Source: Peptostreptococcus sp.
Lineage (GTDB): Bacteria > Bacillota > Clostridia > Peptostreptococcales > Peptostreptococcaceae
Length of the DNA stretch: 27,670 bases
Assembly: GCA_020025095.1 (NCBI GenBank)
Contig: JAHHSS010000007.1
Coordinates: 1 to 27,670 of the forward strand
Direction: 5' to 3'
In this document: piece after piece, positions 24,570 through 27,670 of the stretch
Layout: every line of letters starts with the position of its first letter
How positions within the stretch are numbered: the stretch's first letter is position 1
Made by a program: the position numbers and the translations under genes
Notes under the pieces: model-generated
The model's input: only the letters and a program-made list of their open reading frames with translations
Database searches by the model: none
What the model was told of the DNA's origin: nothing

Positions 24570-25121
24570 CTAAATATTGAATCTATCAAATACTGTATAA
24601 AATATAAAAGTTACAATACCAGACAAGCCAAATATTTTCAATTGCTCTATTATTAGACCTTTATTGATAAATTCACTAATATTTTTTCCTCCACCTTGTA
24701 TCCAATTAAATGCAGCCACTGAAAGTGGTTTAGAAAATATAGCCATTAAAATCACTGATAGTAAAATAACCGCTATTAAATTGTAGTTTCTATTTTTTGA
24801 AATACTCTTTGGCATACCACTTTGTGCAATTTTTATAATCAATACATCGGTAATCCAAAGCACAAAGCTATAGCTAAGAAATTCTGTAGTCAGTCCTACC
24901 TTCATCATTATAATCTGCATTATACATACAAATACCAATGATTGAGCTGTTCCAAAGTAAAGTGAAAATATAAATAGGCCTATTACATTAGAATATACAT
25001 AAATAGGTACATTGAAAAATATCAATGAAGAAGCCGTTGCCATCATTACTATTGCAGATATAAGAAATACTGATAGCTTACTTACAATTCCACTTTTTCC
25101 AGAATATTTACCTCTCCCCAA
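24570..25121 (-). CDS. Small integral membrane protein, ECF S-component-like topology
   Basis: A 183-residue hydrophobic protein with a short basic N-terminus (MGRGKYSGKSG) and about five or six membrane segments (roughly 14-37, 39-57, 58-75, 80-99, 113-134, 158-180). Size, helix spacing and the glycine/aromatic second helix (NVIGLFIFSLYFG) recall the substrate-binding S subunits of ECF vitamin transporters, but I see no diagnostic substrate motif, and no ECF ATPases are nearby. The start is TTG (25121-25119), strongly supported by AAGGAGGTGA upstream. It is the first gene of a probable two-gene unit with the rhodanese lipoprotein. Alternatives: an unrelated small permease or membrane partner of that lipoprotein. 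Confidence 0.8.
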   Translation of the reverse strand: MGRGKYSGKSGIVSKLSVFLISAIVMMATASSLIFFNVPIYVYSNVIGLFIFSLYFGTAQSLVFVCIMQIIMMKVGLTTEFLSYSFVLWITDVLIIKIAQSGMPKSISKNRNYNLIAVILLSVILMAIFSKPLSVAAFNWIQGGGKNISEFINKGLIIEQLKIFGLSGIVTFIFYTVFDRFNI

Positions 25122-25156
25122 AACCTCACCTCCTTAATATAAATTTTACTCTTTTT

Positions 25157-25186
25157 ATGATACCATACTAGTATTGTATATACAAT
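25157..25186 (-). promoter_or_regulatory. Promoter with two overlapping palindromes upstream of the membrane protein gene
   Basis: On the minus strand TTGTAT (25185-25180), 17 bases, then TATCAT (25162-25157) preceded by TGG (extended -10). A perfect 14-bp palindrome ATTGTATATACAAT (25173-25186) covers the -35, and a perfect 10-bp palindrome ATACTAGTAT (25165-25174) fills the spacer. This arrangement suggests a repressor or activator site. Confidence 0.6.
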
Positions 25187-25451
25187 TTATTATTTATTTT
25201 TTCAATTGAAACTTCTTCAAAGTTATCCACATAAACTTGAAGTTTTTTTGAAATTTTAAGATTTTTGCGTAAATTTCTGAAAATTATCCACCACTTCCAC
25301 AATTTTACACACATTTAACTTTTTATAATTTATTTTCTACTATTTTTTACATTTTTTGATACTTTTATTACCTATTCATCCTCCTATCCTTTTTTATTAT
25401 TACAATAAAGTTAAACTTATAAATTTTATTCATCTGTCTATAATTTTGATG
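25187..25451. other. Divergent intergenic region with DnaA-box-like sites
   Basis: No gene is seen. On the plus strand there is an exact DnaA box TTATCCACA at 25223-25231, TTATCCACC (one mismatch) at 25284-25292 and TTTTACACA (one mismatch) at 25303-25311. The first sits in the loop of an imperfect inverted repeat (AAACTTC...GAAGTTT, about 25209-25247) that is followed by seven Ts. The rest is AT-rich. Confidence 0.5.
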
Positions 25452-25469
25452 TATAATATATCTTATAAT
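25452..25469 (+). promoter_or_regulatory. Tandem -10 boxes of the PepSY-like lipoprotein gene
   Basis: Two exact TATAAT boxes (25452-25457 and 25464-25469), 12 bases apart, lie about 45-60 bases before the ATG. Neither has a convincing -35. Confidence 0.5.
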
Positions 25470-25513
25470 TGTGAAATTCATTCTTGAATTACTTTTTGTT
25501 AAGGAGGAGAAAT

Positions 25514-26215
25514 ATGAAAAAGAATATAAAAAAGGGACTTATTGTGTCTAGTTGTCTGTTAATGTGTCTTTCAGCAGTTGGATGCGGTAAAAAAGATGTA
25601 AAGAAAAGTAGCAAAAATACTGAAAGCTCAGAAGATATAATGGATGTAAGAGCTGCTAAAATAGTAAATCAACAACAGGCAATATTACAATTCACTACTG
25701 CTAACAAAGCTGGAAGTGTTATATCAATAGAACTAGTACCTTCTAAGGACAAATATACATATACTTTAGATGGAGTAGATAAAAAGGGTATTGAGTATAT
25801 CTATACTATTGACGCTCAATCTGGAAGTGTTTCTAAAAAAGAAGAAAAAGGACCTATTGATAAGGCAAATCAACCTGAATATATAGATTTTGTCCCTGTA
25901 TTGGATATAGAAAAAGCTGGTAAGGCTGCTATTAAACTTGCTAGCAATCCAGATTTGAATCAAATATTGTCATATAAACTTTACAGTGATGGGGGGAAGA
26001 ATATTTATCAAATCACTTTAACTGATGGTGGCGAAGGTGATTCTGCTAAAACAGAAAAAATTCTTATAGATGCTGTTAGCGGTAAAAAACTAAGTGAGGA
26101 CGAAATTAAAAAAGCAGAAGAAAATAAAAAAGAAGCTGATGCCAAAAAAGCAGCTGAAAAAAAATCTAAATCAAATTCAACACAGAAAAGTAATTCCACT
26201 ACAAGTGTAGAATAA
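25514..26215 (+). CDS. Lipoprotein with two PepSY-like domains
   Basis: A 233-residue exported lipoprotein. The signal peptide ends in the lipobox AVGC (C24), followed by a Lys/Ser-rich linker. Two similar alpha-beta units follow: about 50-110, containing the PepSY-type ending YIYTIDAQSGSV, and about 125-195, ending EKILIDAVSGKKL. The last ~40 residues are a low-complexity Lys/Glu/Ala then Ser/Thr tail that may touch the cell wall. PepSY domains are often found near proteases and are thought to inhibit or regulate them; the function here is unknown. The frame is open up to 25484, but AAGGAGGAG just before the ATG at 25514 and the signal peptide fix the start. Monocistronic or read on into mntP. 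Confidence 0.88.
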   Translation: MKKNIKKGLIVSSCLLMCLSAVGCGKKDVKKSSKNTESSEDIMDVRAAKIVNQQQAILQFTTANKAGSVISIELVPSKDKYTYTLDGVDKKGIEYIYTIDAQSGSVSKKEEKGPIDKANQPEYIDFVPVLDIEKAGKAAIKLASNPDLNQILSYKLYSDGGKNIYQITLTDGGEGDSAKTEKILIDAVSGKKLSEDEIKKAEENKKEADAKKAAEKKSKSNSTQKSNSTTSVE

Positions 26216-26290
26216 GTAAAATAAGAATTTATTACTATTTTTTTAGTTTCAATCGATAAAATTTTCATATAGATTATTTGATGTATTTAT

Positions 26291-26298
26291 TGTATAAT
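26291..26298 (+). promoter_or_regulatory. Likely -10 of mntP
   Basis: TGTATAAT with TATAAT at 26293-26298; the -35 is weak. Start expected near 26305, only ten bases before the hairpin at 26314-26334. Confidence 0.5.
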
Positions 26299-26313
26299 GA
26301 TATATGTATTTTT

Positions 26314-26342
26314 ACTCCACCTTTTTGGTGGAGTTTATTTTT
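26314..26342 (+). terminator. Terminator-like hairpin directly in front of mntP
   Basis: A perfect 8-bp stem ACTCCACC-TTTTT-GGTGGAGT followed by TTATTTTT. It ends a few bases before the mntP ribosome binding site. It could end transcripts of the lipoprotein gene (100 bases after its stop) or act as an attenuator of mntP, because no promoter fits between it and mntP. No yybP-ykoY manganese riboswitch motif is visible. Confidence 0.7.
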
Positions 26343-26358
26343 GTTTAAGGAGATAAAT

Positions 26359-26937
26359 ATGTCATTTTTTAATTTAATAAGTATTGCTATCGGCCTAAGT
26401 ATGGATGCTTTCGCTGTTTCGATATGCAAAGGACTCTGTCAAAGAAATATGAACTGGAAAAAAGCAATAATAGTAGGCTTTTATTTTGGTCTATTTCAGG
26501 CTATCATGCCACTTATAGGATATATACTAGGCTCTCAGTTCGCAGGATTTATATCTTCATTTAGCCATTGGATTGCTTTTTTTCTTCTACTATTTATAGG
26601 ATTTCATATGATTAAAGAGTCAAAAGAGCTAAAACAAGAAGAAGAAATTCAATGTGACATTAAAGGTGAACTTGAGCTTGATTTTAAAAATATGATAATC
26701 TTAGCTATAGCTACAAGCATAGATGCACTTGCTGTTGGAATTTCATTTGCACTTTTAAAAATAAATATCTTCTATGCTATTTCTATAATAGGTTTTACAA
26801 CATTTATAATATCTATGATTGGTGTATTTATAGGATTTAAATTTGGCTCTAAGTATAAAAGTAAATCTGAAATTATTGGCGGACTAATACTAGTTCTTAT
26901 AGGATTTAAAATTCTTTTAGAGTCTTTATTTAAGTAA
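26359..26937 (+). CDS. mntP: Manganese efflux pump MntP
   Basis: Inner-membrane exporter of excess Mn2+. The 192 residues have six hydrophobic helices and the internal duplication typical of the family, with the conserved acidic motifs GLSMDAFAVS (D16) in the first half and ATSIDALAVG (D122) in the second. A hydrophilic Glu/Lys loop at about 87-108 links the halves. The frame is open up to 26278, but TAAGGAGA seven bases before the ATG at 26359 and the family N-terminus fix this start. A hairpin with a T-run stands in its leader. A two-way terminator lies downstream. Confidence 0.95.
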   Translation: MSFFNLISIAIGLSMDAFAVSICKGLCQRNMNWKKAIIVGFYFGLFQAIMPLIGYILGSQFAGFISSFSHWIAFFLLLFIGFHMIKESKELKQEEEIQCDIKGELELDFKNMIILAIATSIDALAVGISFALLKINIFYAISIIGFTTFIISMIGVFIGFKFGSKYKSKSEIIGGLILVLIGFKILLESLFK

Positions 26938-27099
26938 AATAATAAAAATAAAATTTTTAACTTCTTCATTGCTGTTAGTAGTTAAAATATTAGTTTCTTT
27001 ATCCGATAGTATTGATGAATAAAATATCACATCTTATAATTTTACGCTCTTTATAGATTTTTATTACCATCAACACTAAATATTGTAGAGGCAAATATT

Positions 27100-27145
27100 A
27101 AAAGGCATCTTAAATTTGTAAAAACAGATTTTAAGATGCCTTTTT
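27100..27145. terminator. Bidirectional terminator between mntP and the lipoyl-like gene
   Basis: A perfect 15-bp stem (27100-27114 with 27130-27144) with a 15-base loop. The plus side continues TTTTTCTTTT and the minus side TTTTAATATTT. It serves the converging genes mntP and the lipoyl-like gene. The 26938-27099 stretch before it shows nothing else. Confidence 0.85.
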
Positions 27146-27176
27146 CTTTTCACTTTTATTTTCATAATCCGCTTTA

Positions 27177-27506
27177 TTAGTTTATATTCTTACTTTCCTT
27201 TAGCTTAGATATAAACTTTGAAATAAGTCCTGAACAAAGAAATTCACTATCTGCTTCCTGCTCTTCTGGTGATATTTCAAATATGCCTATCACTTGAGAA
27301 TCCTCAACAATAGCGTTTTCATAAATTGTTTTTTCTACCAACATTCCTGCTTTTGGAGCTTTAATTTCATGTTTTTCACTGAGATTATTAATTACACAAA
27401 CTACATCTCCAGATTCAAAGCAATCCCCTAGTTCGACCTTCCATTCTTGTAACTTACTTACGCTACAAAAGTCATTAACCTTAGGCACTTTAATCTTTTC
27501 TCTCAA
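27177..27506 (-). CDS. Small lipoyl/biotinyl-domain-like protein lacking the modified lysine
   Basis: A 109-residue protein. Residues 5-80 read as a lipoyl/biotinyl hammerhead: KIKVPKV at the start, EWKVELGDCFESGDVVCVI in the first half, then EIKAPKAGML and VIGIFEI. In an ungapped match to ETDKATVEI the lysine that carries lipoyl or biotin is replaced by serine (NNLSEKHEI), though a lysine lies two residues on. The C-terminal 30 residues are a separate helical tail. It may be a structural relative, not a carrier; which complex it belongs to is unknown. A GTG at 27515 lies inside the ribosome binding site AGGGGTGAT, so the in-frame TTG at 27506-27504 is the more likely start. Confidence 0.75.
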   Translation of the reverse strand: MREKIKVPKVNDFCSVSKLQEWKVELGDCFESGDVVCVINNLSEKHEIKAPKAGMLVEKTIYENAIVEDSQVIGIFEISPEEQEADSEFLCSGLISKFISKLKESKNIN

Positions 27507-27510
27507 TTCT

Positions 27511-27519
27511 ATCACCCCT
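27511..27519 (-). promoter_or_regulatory. Ribosome binding site deciding a TTG start of the lipoyl-like gene
   Basis: AGGGGTGAT overlaps the in-frame GTG at 27515-27513 and stands four bases before the TTG at 27506, at normal distance for its GGGG core. The same arrangement is seen at nth. Confidence 0.55.
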
Positions 27520-27531
27520 ATATAAAATCCA

Positions 27532-27561
27532 AATATAACCCTTATTTCTAGTTTACCACAA
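27532..27561 (-). promoter_or_regulatory. Possible promoter of the lipoyl-like gene
   Basis: TTGTGG (27561-27556), 18 bases, TATATT (27537-27532) on the minus strand. Consistent distance to the ribosome binding site, but matches are partial. The remaining bases to the window end are AT-rich with no visible gene. Confidence 0.4.
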
Positions 27562-27670
27562 ATAGCTATTTTATTAATGCATAATTAATTTTTTGTCAGA
27601 GTATTTTTCTCTTAGTTTTTTCTATAATAATTGAAAGTTTATTTTTTTATTAAATAATAATTTATAATAC

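Noticed and set aside
25187..25451. Chromosomal replication origin
   Set aside because: Only one exact DnaA box and two near matches are present, and dnaA, dnaN, rpmH and related genes are absent from the window.
26299..26358. yybP-ykoY manganese riboswitch before mntP
   Set aside because: The leader is only about 55 bases and has a single simple hairpin; the conserved internal loops are missing.
1..27670. CRISPR array, insertion sequence, prophage, tRNA or rRNA genes
   Set aside because: No spaced direct repeats, transposase or integrase frames, or tRNA/rRNA sequences were noticed on either strand.

Overview
This is an AT-rich window (about 30% G+C by eye) from a low-GC Gram-positive bacterium. 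Gene content, strong AGGAGG ribosome binding sites, TTG/GTG starts and two lipoproteins point to the Clostridia, perhaps near the Peptostreptococcaceae; the family-level guess is weak. The sequence is chromosomal housekeeping DNA. I see no tRNA, rRNA, CRISPR array, insertion sequence or phage gene. Most genes are on the minus strand; only pepD, a PepSY-like lipoprotein gene and mntP are on the plus strand.

Layout, left to right. 1-118: 5' end of an unknown minus-strand gene. 410-5360: argS, a DUF523/TudS-like gene and mutS2, each with its own spacing and terminators. 5776-7227: pepD (plus). 7511-10006: a DegV-family lipid-binding protein, trmL and nth. 10133-14658: a likely transcription unit read leftwards, with a DUF3867-like protein, an RsmF-type rRNA methyltransferase, signal peptidase I and, after an unusual pair of hairpins, a TGS-type nucleoside kinase. 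14984-15940: a DUF975 membrane protein with a near-consensus promoter. 16155-19062: purB and purA, the two enzymes that turn IMP into AMP, each with its own promoter; purA also has a terminator-like leader hairpin. 19549-22368: trkA-trkH, a potassium uptake operon with a long structured leader. 22989-25121: a small membrane protein and a YnjE-like triple-rhodanese lipoprotein. 25514-26937: a PepSY-like lipoprotein and the manganese exporter mntP (plus). 27177-27506: a small lipoyl/biotinyl-like protein that lacks the usual modified lysine.

The coding genes are mostly conventional. The less explained parts are between genes: the purA and trkA leaders, the lepB/kinase hairpin pair, the hairpin that mntP transcription must cross, a small cluster of DnaA-box-like sites with palindromes at 25165-25311, and the non-ATG starts. 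I did not find a convincing new multi-gene system. The nearest candidates are the membrane protein plus triple-rhodanese pair and the lysine-less lipoyl-like protein.
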